In this document: one piece after another, positions 43,596-53,902 of the stretch | Layout of the letters: the number at the start of each line of letters is the position of its first letter | Position numbering within the stretch: position 1 is the first letter of the stretch | Source of the DNA: Cordylochernes scorpioides | Lineage: Eukaryota > Arthropoda > Arachnida > Pseudoscorpiones > Chernetidae | DNA: 64,000 nucleotides | Direction of reading: 5' to 3' | NCBI GenBank assembly: GCA_030710605.1 | Contig: CP092870.1 | Location: forward strand, 51,659,921-51,723,920 | Notes under the pieces: generated by a model | Database searches by the model: none | Told to the model about the DNA's origin: nothing | The model's input: the letters and a program-made list of their open reading frames with translations, nothing else | Position numbers and translations under genes: made by a program

Positions 43596-43881
43596 TCTAC
43601 TTATATATTTGCCTTATTCTGTCTGTTTGTCTGTTTGTCTGAAGCTCACGGATGGGATTTTTCATAACCATCGGTGGTTCAGTGGTAGAATGCTCGCCTG
43701 CCACGCGGGCGGCCCGGGTTCGATTCCCGGCCAATGCATTTTTTTTTTTTACAATTTTTAAAACTCATTTATATATTATACAAGAATGACATCCACGGCG
43801 CCAATTTATAATTGTAACGAATAGTATTTGAACAAAAACATTTAATCGGGTAAAACCCGGGCGTTGCCCGGGTCATTCGTA
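43596..43881 (+). mobile_element. Helitron carrying tRNA-Gly(GCC), copy C
   Basis: The most complete copy: TCTACTTATATATTTGCC start, tRNA, T run, body, and a full hairpin (CCCGGGCGTTGCCCGGG) followed by TCATTCGTA. It again lacks CTAG, so this subfamily may end differently. 286 bp. Confidence 0.78.
43668..43738 (+). tRNA. tRNA-Gly(GCC), Helitron copy C
   Basis: Same sequence as copy B except that the 3' acceptor strand is CCAATGC instead of CCGATGC, giving a second acceptor mismatch. A and B boxes and the T-run terminator are intact. Probably not functional. Confidence 0.65.
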
Positions 43882-44434
43882 TATAATAATTGTATAAACG
43901 AATGCAAGACAAAATCACCGCGAATGTTTCTTTTTTTTAAGGCAATTTCTTTTTAAGGCAATTATCGTTATTTATCGTTAATTTTTGTTTCGACTTTATT
44001 GAAAAAAAAACGATATGGTGCCTTTAAAAAATGATCTTTATTACTATGCAGTTTTCTATTTAGTCAATATACCTAAGTTCATGTTGCAAATGTAATTATC
44101 TCTATCGATTTAGTAGGTGAAATGCAAAAAAAAAAATCGACATGATGAAATCTTTATGAAAATTCACATTTTTATTTTTATATTTTCAAGACACACACAG
44201 TTTGGGGCGGGACGTTTCACAAGAGAGACATCCACGGCGCCAATTTATAATTGTAACGAATAGTATTTTAATTAAAACGTTCTAAAAACACACAGTTTGG
44301 AACGCGACGTTTCACAAGAGTGACATCCATGGCGCCAATTTATAATTGTAACGAATAGTGTTTGAATTAAAACGTTTTTAAAATATATACGCACTCGGGT
44401 AAACCCCGGGCGTTGCCCGGGCCATTCGTCTAGT

Positions 44435-44810
44435 TATATATATTATATTTATTATATATATATTACACGTTATTTGTTTTCTTGGCCGACTGTTTTACAT
44501 ATGGTGTTATCTTAAAATTGCTTGTTTTGAATATTTTTAGATTGAGATTATTAGCTAGCATGTAAAAAAATTAACTCTGTTGAAATTTAATTTTGTATTT
44601 ATATATAAATAAAATTAACTCTGTTTTTTTTTTGTATTTAATCGATAACAGCGAAGTTACGCATGTTAATGTTAGGGAAAATATTTTTATGTTAAACAAA
44701 ACCTGCTCCATCTCGTTTTACATAAATGTTGAAAATTTGGTCGAAATTGATGCATTGTAACGAAAGTTTTTAGTGAACAACACTTATGAAATTTGCATTT
44801 TATTAATATA
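44435..44810. other. AT-rich non-coding stretch
   Basis: TATA repeats at 44436-44466, then AT-rich sequence in which 'aaaattaactctgtt' occurs twice (about 44567 and 44611). No gene is recognised. Confidence 0.4.
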
Positions 44811-45352
44811 TATATCACCGGGAAGGTTTTTGAAAAATAATTTCATGAATATCTTGAATATCCTTAGAGTTATTTGCAGATTTGTAGATTTAACTCGCAA
44901 GCAGCGCCCCCATTGTGACGATGATAACAAGTTTTCTAATCACTAAGTTTGTTATCTTAAATATTATTTATTAAAAGTAAGATTATCTCAGGATGACACG
45001 GCAATGTGACACGGGAAAAAATGTTCACTAGATAAAACTATGATTTTCTAATGTAGAAAATTAGGAAAGACAAAATTCAGGATGACACGGCACACAGGGA
45101 CCGGGAAAAAATGTTCACTTTATCGTGAGATTCAAATTTACGAGTTTCAAATTATCAAAATATATCTTTTTTTTTAAATAAGTTTTTAGAGAATTGTTTT
45201 AACAAATGTTCGCTAGACAAACCTTTACTCGGGTAAAACCCCGGGCGAAGCCGAGTACGTTTTATAAGTTTATAGAGAATTGTTTTAACAAATGTTCGTT
45301 AGACAAACATTCACTCGGGTAAAATCCGGGCGAAGCCGGGCACATCCGCTAG
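44811..45352 (+). mobile_element. Helitron, 5'-truncated
   Basis: It begins within the body at 'atcaccgggaaggtttttga'. It includes 'aactcgcaagcagcgcccc', 'gacaaaattcaggatgacac' and 'gaccgggaaaaaatgttcac', and ends GGGCACATCCGCTAG at 45352. The 3' hairpin region occurs twice (about 45231 and 45315). Confidence 0.7.
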
Positions 45353-45771
45353 TATATATTATAAATTTTAATTTATTACTTTCAATTTTACTTTTTAAAA
45401 ATCGCCAATTACACATTTTTATCAACCTACTAATCTTACATGTCGTTCCTAAATTTACCAAAAATGACATTATCCAAATCTACAACTTAAAAAAAAAAAT
45501 AGTGATTATTATTATTTTTTAAATTACTCTCATTATATCATAATTCTCTAAACTTATTTTTGCTTTTCTCAATATCTTATTTTCATACCAAAATACCAAT
45601 CTCTTAATCAAATACTTAAAATTTTGCAAAAATCATTGTCATTTCACCATTTTAAGTAAGCGCCCCAATTCAAATTATTTGTCACTATCACGCCATTGCC
45701 CTATTACAAGGATAATTTTCGCACTACCATAATCAATGACAAGATTAAAAAAGAAAAAAAAAAGAAACAAA
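45353..45771. other. AT-rich non-coding stretch
   Basis: Lies between two Helitrons. No gene or repeat is recognised. Confidence 0.4.
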
Positions 45772-46410
45772 TCTATATATATAAAATTGAATGTCTGTCT
45801 GTTTATCTGTACTCTATAGATTCAAAAACCATACATCCAATCGCCGTGAAATTTTGGGATATAATTAGGTATATCACCGGGAAGGCTTTTGAAAAATAAT
45901 ATCATGAATATCTTGAATATCCTTAGAGTTATTTGCAGATTTGTAGATTTAACTCGCAAGCAGCGCCCCCATTGTGACGATGATAACAGGTTTTCTTATC
46001 ACTAAGTTTGTTATCTTAAATATTATTTATCAAAAGTAAGATTATCTCAGGATGACACGGCAATGTGACACGGGAAAAAATGTTCACTAGATAAAACTAT
46101 GATTTTCTAATGTAGAAAATTAGGAAAGACAAAATTCAGGATGACACGGCACACAGGGACCGGGAAAAAATGTTCACTTTATCGAGAGATTCAAATTTAC
46201 GAGTTTCAAATTATCAAAATATATCTTTTTTTTTAATAAGTTTTTAGAGAATTGTTTTAACAAATGTTCGCTAGACAAACCTTTACTCGGGTAAAACCCC
46301 GGGCGAAGCCGAGTACGTTTTATAAGTTTATAGAGAATTGTTTTAACAAATGTTCGTTAGACAAACATTCACTCGGGTAAAACCCGGGCGAAGCCGGGCA
46401 CATCCGCTAG
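45772..46410 (+). mobile_element. Helitron, complete, 639 bp
   Basis: TCTATATATATAAAATTG start and GGGCACATCCGCTAG end, inserted between A (45771) and T (46411). It has the same doubled 3' hairpin region as the copy at 44811, so they are sisters. No coding capacity. Confidence 0.8.
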
Positions 46411-47369
46411 TTTTAAATATAAATCAACATAGGTGTAAAACACATTTCTTAATTTCAGAAATCACCTATGATTTCTCTCCTAAGAGACAATATCTTCAAA
46501 ATCACAACTAGAAAAATAACTGTCATTCCCCAAAACAAGTTAAAATAAAGATTCGTCCACTTCCCCGCCAGTAGCTAAATTAGGTCACCGCCCGCCAAAC
46601 TTATTACCACCGTTAAATTGAACCATAGATACACTCCTTTGTCCTTTCCTTTTACATGCATAATTAATCGTTCAAAGATCTCTCTCAACAAACTCTACAG
46701 CAACCTCACACATCCATTTCTCCAATTGGCAACAACTATTAGTGCGCGACTTAACAACAAAACCAATCTCGAGCCACACCAGCTCCATAAAGTCACCAGT
46801 CTAAACGCACAACAAATTTTTGCCTTAAATGTGCCAACCCCACTAACAATCTAAGAATTCTCGATATGTGTTCGTCCCACCACCCATGACTCTAGTAAAC
46901 TTATTATTCATGGTGAAACAGGTTAGATTCTGTACCAAAACTATGACTTCACTTGACACCTTTTCATTCAATTCACAAGTGTCGCACGGCAAAACAACGA
47001 ATATTTTTCTCACTTAAAAGGCCAAAGACACCTTCATGCCTGTGACACATCTCACCCCAAATCGTCTCCACGTCGAAAGTCACACCTTTAACCACTTCTA
47101 GCCTAAAATCACTGAAAAACATTTTTATTAAGTCTAAACTAACTTCGAAACACAATCACCTACGAACACCAAGAAAACTATATCTTTCAAATAGACCAGA
47201 AATATGCCAACCTCAACAAAAGAAGAGAGAGAAAATCAGTTCCAATTAAATGACAAATATCAACACCCCGCACGAGTGACCATCCCAGAAATAGAACCCC
47301 GACGATTTCAATGGAAAAACAAGAAGTGAACGCCCTTTATGACGTCACTCCCCCAAGTCGCTACTACAA
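46411..47369. other. Non-coding stretch without recognised features
   Basis: Short frames on both strands (for example 46618-46854 plus, 46973-47155 minus) resemble nothing I know. It may continue the sequence before 45772, split by the Helitron. Confidence 0.35.
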
Positions 47370-48420
47370 GGTATGTCCCATAAGTTCCCGGACTGGGTCC
47401 ATAAAAAAATAAATAAATGAAAAATGTAAATAAATTTGTCTGTTTATTATATAAAAAATATCTGGCAACACGGTGGTACCAATATCGAGGCTGTACGTGC
47501 GCGCGCGCCAAGGTCAATCTAATTTATTTAGAGGTTACACCTAGCGCTGCGGCGATTTTACGATGGAACAAAAATTGAATCAGAGGATTTGCATAGAATT
47601 TTGTGGGAAACTTCAAATATCAGCAACCGAAACTTTTGAAATGCCTAAAAAATAATTCCCTAATTAACCCCCAAAGAGAACGACTGTTTTTGAATGGCGT
47701 TTTAGATTTAAAGCTGGCAGAATTTCTATTGAAGATGATTCTCGTCAAGGACGCCTAAAATTTCAAAGGACTGATGAAAATGTGCAAAAAATCACCGATT
47801 TGATAAAAGAAAATCCTCGAACCACTTTGCTGGAGCTAGAGCAAGACACAGGCATCTCTAAAACAACGATTGGAAGGATCGTAACCAAAGATTTGAAGCC
47901 CAAAATTGCAAAAATGCAAAATTCATCCCAATATGCCTCACTAATGAGCAAAAACTGTGTCGGCTTGCAACCTGTGAGAACATGTTGGAAATGACAAGAA
48001 CGGATCCTGAATGGAAAGACAAGATAATCACAGGCGACGAGACATGGGTCTATGGCTATGACCCTGAAACCAAGCGTCAATATGGCGAGTGGAGAGGTCA
48101 GGGTGAGCCTAGACCAAAAAAATCCTGGATATTGAAATCCAGAAACAAGGTGTTGCTGGTCGCTTTTTTGGATAATAAGGACATTGTTCAACACGAGTAT
48201 CTTCCTGCAGGCCAAACAGTTATTAAGGAAATGTATTTGGGCATTCTTCGCCATCTAAGGGAAGCGATTCGAAAAAAAAGGCCTAATGGTGACTGAATCC
48301 TACTCAATAACAATGTCCGCCCTCACACAGCGCACATGGTGACGAGTTTTTTTTGGCTAAAAACGGGACAGAAATCCTACCTCAACCACCCTATTCCCCA
48401 GACATTGCCTAGGAAGACGC
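47370..48420 (+). mobile_element. mariner remnant
   Basis: The left end 'gtatgtcccataagttcc' looks like a mariner terminus. A transposase follows on the plus strand. The right inverted repeat was not found, so the 3' end is probably deleted or diverged. Confidence 0.6.
47562..48416 (+). pseudogene. mariner transposase, decayed
   Basis: It opens MEQKLNQRICIEF, with stops soon after. VFEWRFRFKAGR and TLLELEQDTGISKTTIGRIV form the DNA-binding part. The first catalytic block ITGDETWVYGYD is intact near 48040. The second block reads LLNNNVRPHTA, with Asn where the family has Asp. The third region (PPY then shifted) is lost. Two or more frameshifts are present. Confidence 0.8.
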
Positions 48421-49554
48421 TCAAGTCTATATCCTCGCTTTGCACCTGGATCTAAGTATTTGGTTGCATGTGTAATACTTACAATGGCATATTCTTCAAC
48501 TACTAACCCTTTCCAACGCCGCCAAAAATCTTAGAATGCCATTTTTTTATTTTATCATAATTTTATTTTAATCATCTTTGTTTTTTTATATTAAACAAAA
48601 ATTTTATCAAAAAAATAATATTTTCATATAAACAATATTATAACTTTCTAATTGAACAAGTTTTATTTTTATTATTTTCAGATATATCTAAACAAATCAT
48701 CTCGTTATAGCCCTTTTTAACCCTCACAGTTTTAATTAATTAAAATAAATTTTAATTACTTACCTGTGTTAGAGAGGCCTTACCCATTTAAACACTGATA
48801 AACTCTTTCACTCCCGGGGCCCATCTATGGTAATTTAAACCAACAACCCCATATTGTATAATACTTATAACAAGATTTTCATGTTGTATAATAGAAACAC
48901 ATCTGTGAATGATTATACGCATTATTGACATGTGTCATTACATCATCATATGTATTGTACTTTGTACAAACTGAGGATAAATAAACAAAATTCTGTAATA
49001 GATTATGAGTTGAGCTAAAGCGAGAGGTTGAGATAGGAGTCCAACAATGAGGCCTAAAGATAGGAAACTTCAGGGCGTTGACAGAGTGTACAATATCTCT
49101 TCCTATCCATGCCCTTATATCATCCGCTGAAACTCAATACTTCCTCTATGCGAAGATATTTAAGACCTCCGCCCTAGCCGAAAATATAGTCACTTCACTA
49201 TCAGTGGAAGTCCTCGTCGGTTGTGTCCAAGGTCCACCTCATCGACCATTTAGCCCAATAAGAACTCTTATATCTCCATCTTTCGCTCCTAGCTCGACTT
49301 TTATCTGTTCACGGAACTTTCCTAGTACAACTATGTCTCTTCGTTTTTTTTTTTTGTGTGTGTGTGGACATTCCCAAGTCTCTCACTCTGCCTCGACTAC
49401 GACTGCCTGTACTCTGTGAGAACTGTTAAAGGTCTCCCAAGGTGCAGACAGGTACTGGAAAACTCTCCACGCCCTGACTGTCCCTCTCGGTTACTACAGG
49501 TTTTCCCCTCTCGTTTACCACACCACAGAGAGAAACCCTCGTTTATCACATAAA
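48421..49554. other. Unassigned stretch, possible LTR-like leader
   Basis: From about 48770 the sequence ('tgtgttagagaggccttacc', later 'gaggataaataaacaaaatt') looks somewhat like an LTR followed by a gag leader, but no second LTR is in the window. A plus frame at 49078-49419 matches nothing I recognise. A GT microsatellite lies at about 49354-49366. Confidence 0.3.
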
Positions 49555-49871
49555 CACCAATACCTCGCTTTGCGTCGTTTCGTTTTGCGTTTTTTTCGAA
49601 GTCGCGTCGCTGCTTAATTTTTACTGATTTTCACTGTGCGTCGTTAGATTTTCGAAGTTGTGTTGTTTTGGATTCGAGTCTTTAATTTTTTTTTCCTAAA
49701 ATATGGCAACACCTTTGTTTTAGATTGAGGCATGCCATCAAAATTTGGGGATTCCCTTTCTAACTAAAAAATCAACGCAAATTTGATACAATTTTATTTT
49801 CAGAAAATTTATTTTATCTTTGCGTCGTGTTATTTTGGAACCTAACCCCAACGCAAAGAGAGGTATGGGTG
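49555..49871. mobile_element. TA-flanked MITE, copy 2 of 3
   Basis: Starts CACCAATACCTCGCTTTGCG, and the complement of the right end starts CACCCATACCTCTCTTTGCG. Right TA present, left flank changed to AA. It is about 60 bp longer than the other two copies because of extra sequence near 49728-49810. It lies next to the terminal astacin exon. Confidence 0.72.
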
Positions 49872-50006
49872 TACATGCCTTACACCACAGATTATTAAGT
49901 CATAGAATATTTTAATTAAAGAATAAAATTTAAGATTTTCGATTAATATTCAACAATAGCAATATAGATTTGATACATAAAAACAAATTATTAATAACAT
50001 ATTTAT

Positions 50007-50275
50007 TTACAAGAATGTTTTACATATAAATTTTAACAACGAATTTTTTAAACTACATTTCCCGTACAGTTTATTGATTTTAATAACATCGTATTTACTT
50101 AGTGCACTGTCTCCGGCATCAACATAAATAAATGGGGAATATTTTAAAAACATAGAACCTGTTTCTTCCGAATGCTCTTTGTCAGTTCGATACATCATGA
50201 CTGAATTAATATCAAATGGAAGACTCCTATATATTTCTTCACTAGCTGAGGCTTTTTCATAATTATATTGATCAT
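50007..50275 (-). CDS. Astacin-like metallopeptidase, terminal exon
   Basis: A splice acceptor (ttttgtgtgtttag) ends at 50276 on the minus strand. The exon opens in phase 1 with DQYNYEKASA and carries the Met-turn of astacins as SVMMYR (usual form SxMHY, so His is Met here). KYDVIKINKLYG follows, matching the family's C-terminal SDYD..KLNxLY block, with a short tail to a TAA at 50007-50009. Astacins are secreted zinc endopeptidases, used in digestion, development and, in some arachnids, venom. The tail ends soon after the catalytic domain, with no EGF or CUB domain. It pairs with the exon at 61404-61585. Confidence 0.8.
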
Positions 50276-50719
50276 CTAAACACACAAAAATATGAATTAG
50301 ATGAAGTTGTTTCAATAAAACATTTATTTTTTTTTATTACCAGTTACAAACGAGACACGCTATATCCGATCTGGATAATTGCGCGTGAAACTATTTACAA
50401 TAATTGTAGTATAGTAGGTAACAGAATTATCAAAAATAAAATAAACAATTAAGAAAATAGCATTGAACAAACATATACATTAAACAAATAAGCAACAACA
50501 TAAGCAAATAGAAGAAATCTCAATGTAGTTATTTACAGTATGTTAAGCAATGATGGAAGTTGATGAAGTTATCTGTAATAATTAGTATCGTGGAGAATCG
50601 TGACTACCGAGAATGTTGTCCCTTCGCAAGACTGCGATGTAGCAAGCTGTTTGAATAGAGGAAGGACGCCTCACTCCTTTTAGCCGACTAACTGACTTTA
50701 TTGAATCTTTCACTCCTTT
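50276..50719. other. Intron sequence next to the astacin terminal exon
   Basis: A T-rich tract precedes the exon in minus orientation. The rest shows no known repeat. It is part of the intron of about 11 kb. Confidence 0.5.
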
Positions 50720-51463
50720 TATATACATTAATATATACAGTTATCAGCGTCATGCACTATTCTTTCTTAATTCTGTTACCGTTTGCTTTTGGTTCAGTGG
50801 TAGAATGCTCGCCTGCCACGCGGGCGCCCAGGGTTCGATTCCCGGCCGATGCATTTTTTTTTTACAATTTTTAAAACTCATTTATATTATTAAAATATAT
50901 GTGCTTTTCGTGTCTATGTACAGATTTATGGTCTATGTACACAAGCATACAAGTATGTATACAAGTTATTTGCAAATTGCGTGGCAAATTTGCCCTTTCG
51001 CTCGCAAGCAGCGCCTCTAGCGGTTAAGATGGGAGGTAATATCAGCTGACCTAATGGACATGTAAAACGTGTTTTAACAGGACATAGAGAAAAATCTGGA
51101 AAATATATTTTCGGATTTTTAGTCAAGAAAAATAAATTGACAGGTTCTGGGAAAAAAGTAGTTGTTTTTTATTCAGAGAATGATGATGACAATATTGCTG
51201 TATCATATTTGATTATCAGATACAAAATTATATCCGGAAAAATTCCAAAAAGCAGAGACCACGGATGAAGCCAGTTCATTTTTAGTATGCAGGAACAAAA
51301 TTCTAACAGAAAAACATTCATCTCTTTATAAAAATATCGCTTCTCAGACACAAAGTTTGGAGCGGGACGTTTCACAAGAATGACATCCACGGCGCCAATT
51401 TATAATTGTAACGAATAGTATTTGAATAAAAGCATTTAATCGGGTAAAACCCGGGCATTGCCC
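50720..51463 (+). mobile_element. Helitron carrying a tRNA-Gly relic (copy E), interrupted
   Basis: The tRNA, T run and 'acaatttttaaaactcattt' match the other copies. At about 50893 unrelated sequence enters. The shared end ('gagcgggacgtttcacaaga', 'gcgccaatttataattgtaa', GGGTAAAACCCGGGCATTGCC) resumes at about 51350 and stops at 51463 without CTAG. Confidence 0.6.
50784..50853 (+). pseudogene. tRNA-Gly(GCC) pseudogene (copy E)
   Basis: Same replaced 5' acceptor strand ('gtttgctttt') as copy D, so the acceptor stem cannot form. Anticodon GCC, GGTTCGATTCC B box and T run are present. D and E therefore share a common altered ancestor distinct from A-C. Confidence 0.8.
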
Positions 51464-51534
51464 TTTCTTAATCAATTCTGTCACCGTTTGCTTTTGTGAA
51501 TGGAATAAATACCCAAATATGGCCATTTCTCATA

Positions 51535-51558
51535 ACCATCGGTGGTTTAGTGGTAGAA
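51535..51558 (+). pseudogene. tRNA-Gly 5' half (copy F)
   Basis: CCATCGGTGGTTTAGTGGTAGAA is the 5' half of the same tRNA as copies A-C, with one change (TTC to TTT). It is cut off before the anticodon. Confidence 0.65.
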
Positions 51559-51839
51559 AAACAAACAAAATATTTGTTATTTTAAAAATGTATATTTATA
51601 CATAATAAAACTATGGATTATAATTTATTTACATTAATTATAATTAAGAGTAAGGTATAAAATATCGATTATAATGGAAATTCTGACTTGAGGGGAAAAT
51701 ATCAAGAATAAATATACAGAATATACATTAAAAAACGAAAGAAAAAATTAAAGATAAATTTAAGGCCAAACTTGCGTAAATACGCTTAGCAAATTAAAAA
51801 CCGAAAGAAAAAATAAATGATAAAAATATCAGGTGTTGA
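51559..51839. other. AT-rich non-coding stretch
   Basis: No gene is recognised. Short direct repeats such as 'ccgaaagaaaaaat' / 'acgaaagaaaaaatt' occur. Confidence 0.4.
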
Positions 51840-52045
51840 AATCAATATTAAAAATGGCTTATCCTGACCAGGAGCATATGTGCTTTACAGAAGGCAGAGC
51901 GCCATCTGGTGGAACAGAAATCAACTAAACATTGATTTAGCCTGTTCCCTGATATTTGGCCAACCCAATTTCTTGATAAATCAAGAAAAGTCATCAACGA
52001 ACGCGTTTCGCGCTTTTTGGCGCTCGCAGCGTGGAGTAGGCTGAA
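51840..52045 (-). mobile_element. Hammerhead-bearing repeat, second copy
   Basis: In minus orientation it carries CCACGCTG...GAAACGCG, then CTTTTCTTGATTTATCAAG, TTGGCC, 'AGATGGCGCTCTGCC' and an AT-rich end. The order matches the plus-strand repeat starting at 5350, so both belong to one dispersed family, possibly a non-autonomous Penelope or SINE-like unit. Confidence 0.55.
51991..52036 (-). ncRNA. Degenerate hammerhead-like motif
   Basis: Helix II is better than in the 5.3-kb copy (GCGC/GCGC around CAAAAA), and GAAACGCG is kept. However, the core reads CTGCGA instead of CTGATGA and helix I is poor, so cleavage is unlikely. Confidence 0.4.
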
Positions 52046-52120
52046 TCTATATATATAAAAATGAATGTATGTGTGTCTGTTTGTTCGTCCTTTATGCCTG
52101 ACCAAACCACTCATTGGATC

Positions 52121-52220
52121 NNNNNNNNNNNNNNNNNNNNNNNNNNNNNNNNNNNNNNNNNNNNNNNNNNNNNNNNNNNNNNNNNNNNNNNNNNNNNNNN
52201 NNNNNNNNNNNNNNNNNNNN
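52121..52220. other. Assembly gap, 100 N, probably zero-length
   Basis: The left flank ends 'accactcattggatc', the right begins 'gccatgaaactttggg'. The related copy at 63567-63600 has 'accactaattggaac' directly followed by 'gccatgaaactttggg'. Nothing appears to be missing. Confidence 0.9.
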
Positions 52221-52444
52221 GCCATGAAACTTTGGGAAGTTATTTAGTATAGTACTGGGAAGGTTTCTAGCAAATACAATTTTTGAAATAACTTTTCGCT
52301 TTAAAATAATCAAGATAAATATTCTAATTTATCTGTTATAATTCAACAATCTGCTCTAAATATTATCATGATGATACGATGATTTTGTAATGTAGAAAAT
52401 TAGGAAAGACAAAATTCAGGATGACACGGCAATTTATTTGAGAC

Positions 52445-53034
52445 AAGAATAATGATACAATTCAAAGGCAAGATACTATTCCTTTAACTTCCAATTACCG
52501 AGGGAACCAATTAATATTGATTTTATTCTACTTATCGAGAATTTTTCAAGGGACCGGGAAAAAATGTTCACTTTATCGAGAGATTCGTTGAACAAACCTT
52601 TACTCGGGTAAAACCCGGGCGAAGCCGGGTACATCCATACAAGAATAATGATACAATTCCAAGGCAAGATACTATTCCTTTAACTTCCAATTACCGAGGG
52701 AACCAATTAATATTGATTTTATTCAACTTATCGAGTATTTTTCAAGGGACCGGGAAAAAATGTTCACTTTATCGAGAGATTCGTTAAACAAACCTTTACT
52801 CGGGTAAAACCCGGGCGAAGCCGGGTACATCCATACAAGAATAATGATACAATTCCAAGGCAAGATACTATTCCTTTAACTTCCAATTACCGAGGGAACC
52901 AATTAATATTGATTTTATCCAACTTATCGAGTATTTTTCAAGGGACCGGGAAAAAAATGTTCACTTTATCGATAGATTCGTTAGACAAACTTTTACTCGG
53001 GTAAAACCCGGGCGAAGCCGGGTACGTCCGCTAG
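52445..53034 (+). repeat. 196-bp tandem repeat x3 (Helitron 3' end)
   Basis: Units start at 52445, 52641 and 52837 with 'aagaataatgatacaatt'. Each ends in the CCCGGGCGAAGCCGGGTAC hairpin. They differ by only a few bases. Confidence 0.85.
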
Positions 53035-53902
53035 TTGTGAATAAACGATGAATTCTTAGAAAAGGAATTGATTAAAACAAATGTGAAAAAATAAAAAGTT
53101 TAGATTCGCTTGACATATTATCACTGAATAATTATTTTTGAATATTCTGTTGTTTATCATAATAAATATTTGCATAGTCATCGCCCCTTACCATGCTTGT
53201 ATATTACCACTTGAAAAATCAATTGACACATTTTGCAATATACAAGTTTAATTAATAAATTATTTTTAATAAAGCTTTTGGAATACTTGTCTTCTCTACT
53301 GTTACAATATAATTTGTTGAGTTTAATAAATAAATCTGTGAAATCTGTTAGGTTTTGACCAAGTAGTTGTTTGTTTTTAAAAAGGGTAATGGCTTAAAGT
53401 AAAGGCTAAACTTTTCTCGCATTTTTATATAGTTTGTTTTAACCTTTCTCATTATATTTGAATAATAAATTTGTTAAATTAATAAAGATATATTAATGTA
53501 AAATTGAATTTCCCTACAAAAAAATTTAGTATGATTTGTATATATCTGGCAAAAATATAGAATGCAAACAATAAATACATTATAAATAAATAATGGTTGT
53601 TGCATGGTTTTATATTTTTGGCTATATATATTAAAAGTCTGTAACCATATAAGATGTAATTCAAAACGTCTTTAATTCCAATATTCATCTTGGTCCATAG
53701 AATTTCCTATAAATTTCCGTTTGTAATTCGAATTTTTGGATAATTCGATTTTTTTGAGCCCTTGAGCTGCGAATTCTCCAATTTCAACTTTATAAAGACA
53801 CATTTTATGGTATAACACAAACAATTAATGGTATTTGAGATTTAATAATAAAAATTTCTTTGAAAAATTGTATTTTGAAAATCCTAAATTATACTAAAAT
53901 AA
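53035..53902. other. AT-rich non-coding intron stretch
   Basis: No coding frame or known repeat is recognised. Confidence 0.4.

Larger units (their letters stand above)
43254..44434. repeat. Inverted repeat of two opposed Helitron 3' ends
   Basis: Left arm (43254-43510) reads CTAGACGAATGGCCCGGG... inward. Right arm (44180-44434) is its reverse complement ending CCATTCGTCTAG. Within each arm a unit of about 95 bp ('gaaacgtcccg', 'attcgttacaattataaatt', 'ggcgcc') is repeated in tandem. The 670 bp between holds the tRNA-bearing copy C and AT-rich sequence. Two Helitron 3' ends face outward, which is unusual. Confidence 0.7.
52046..53034 (+). mobile_element. Helitron with triplicated 3' region
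   Basis: Starts TCTATATATATAAAAATG, crosses a 100-N gap, and ends GGGTACGTCCGCTAG at 53034. The terminal 196 bp, including the hairpin GGGTAAAACCCGGGCGAAGC, occurs three times in tandem. In the first two units CGCTAG is replaced by CATAC, so only the last has a proper end. Confidence 0.75.

Noticed and set aside
49078-49419. 113-residue plus frame in the MITE/astacin flank
   Set aside because: No recognised domain, crosses T and GT runs, and is equally open on other frames. Left as unassigned sequence.
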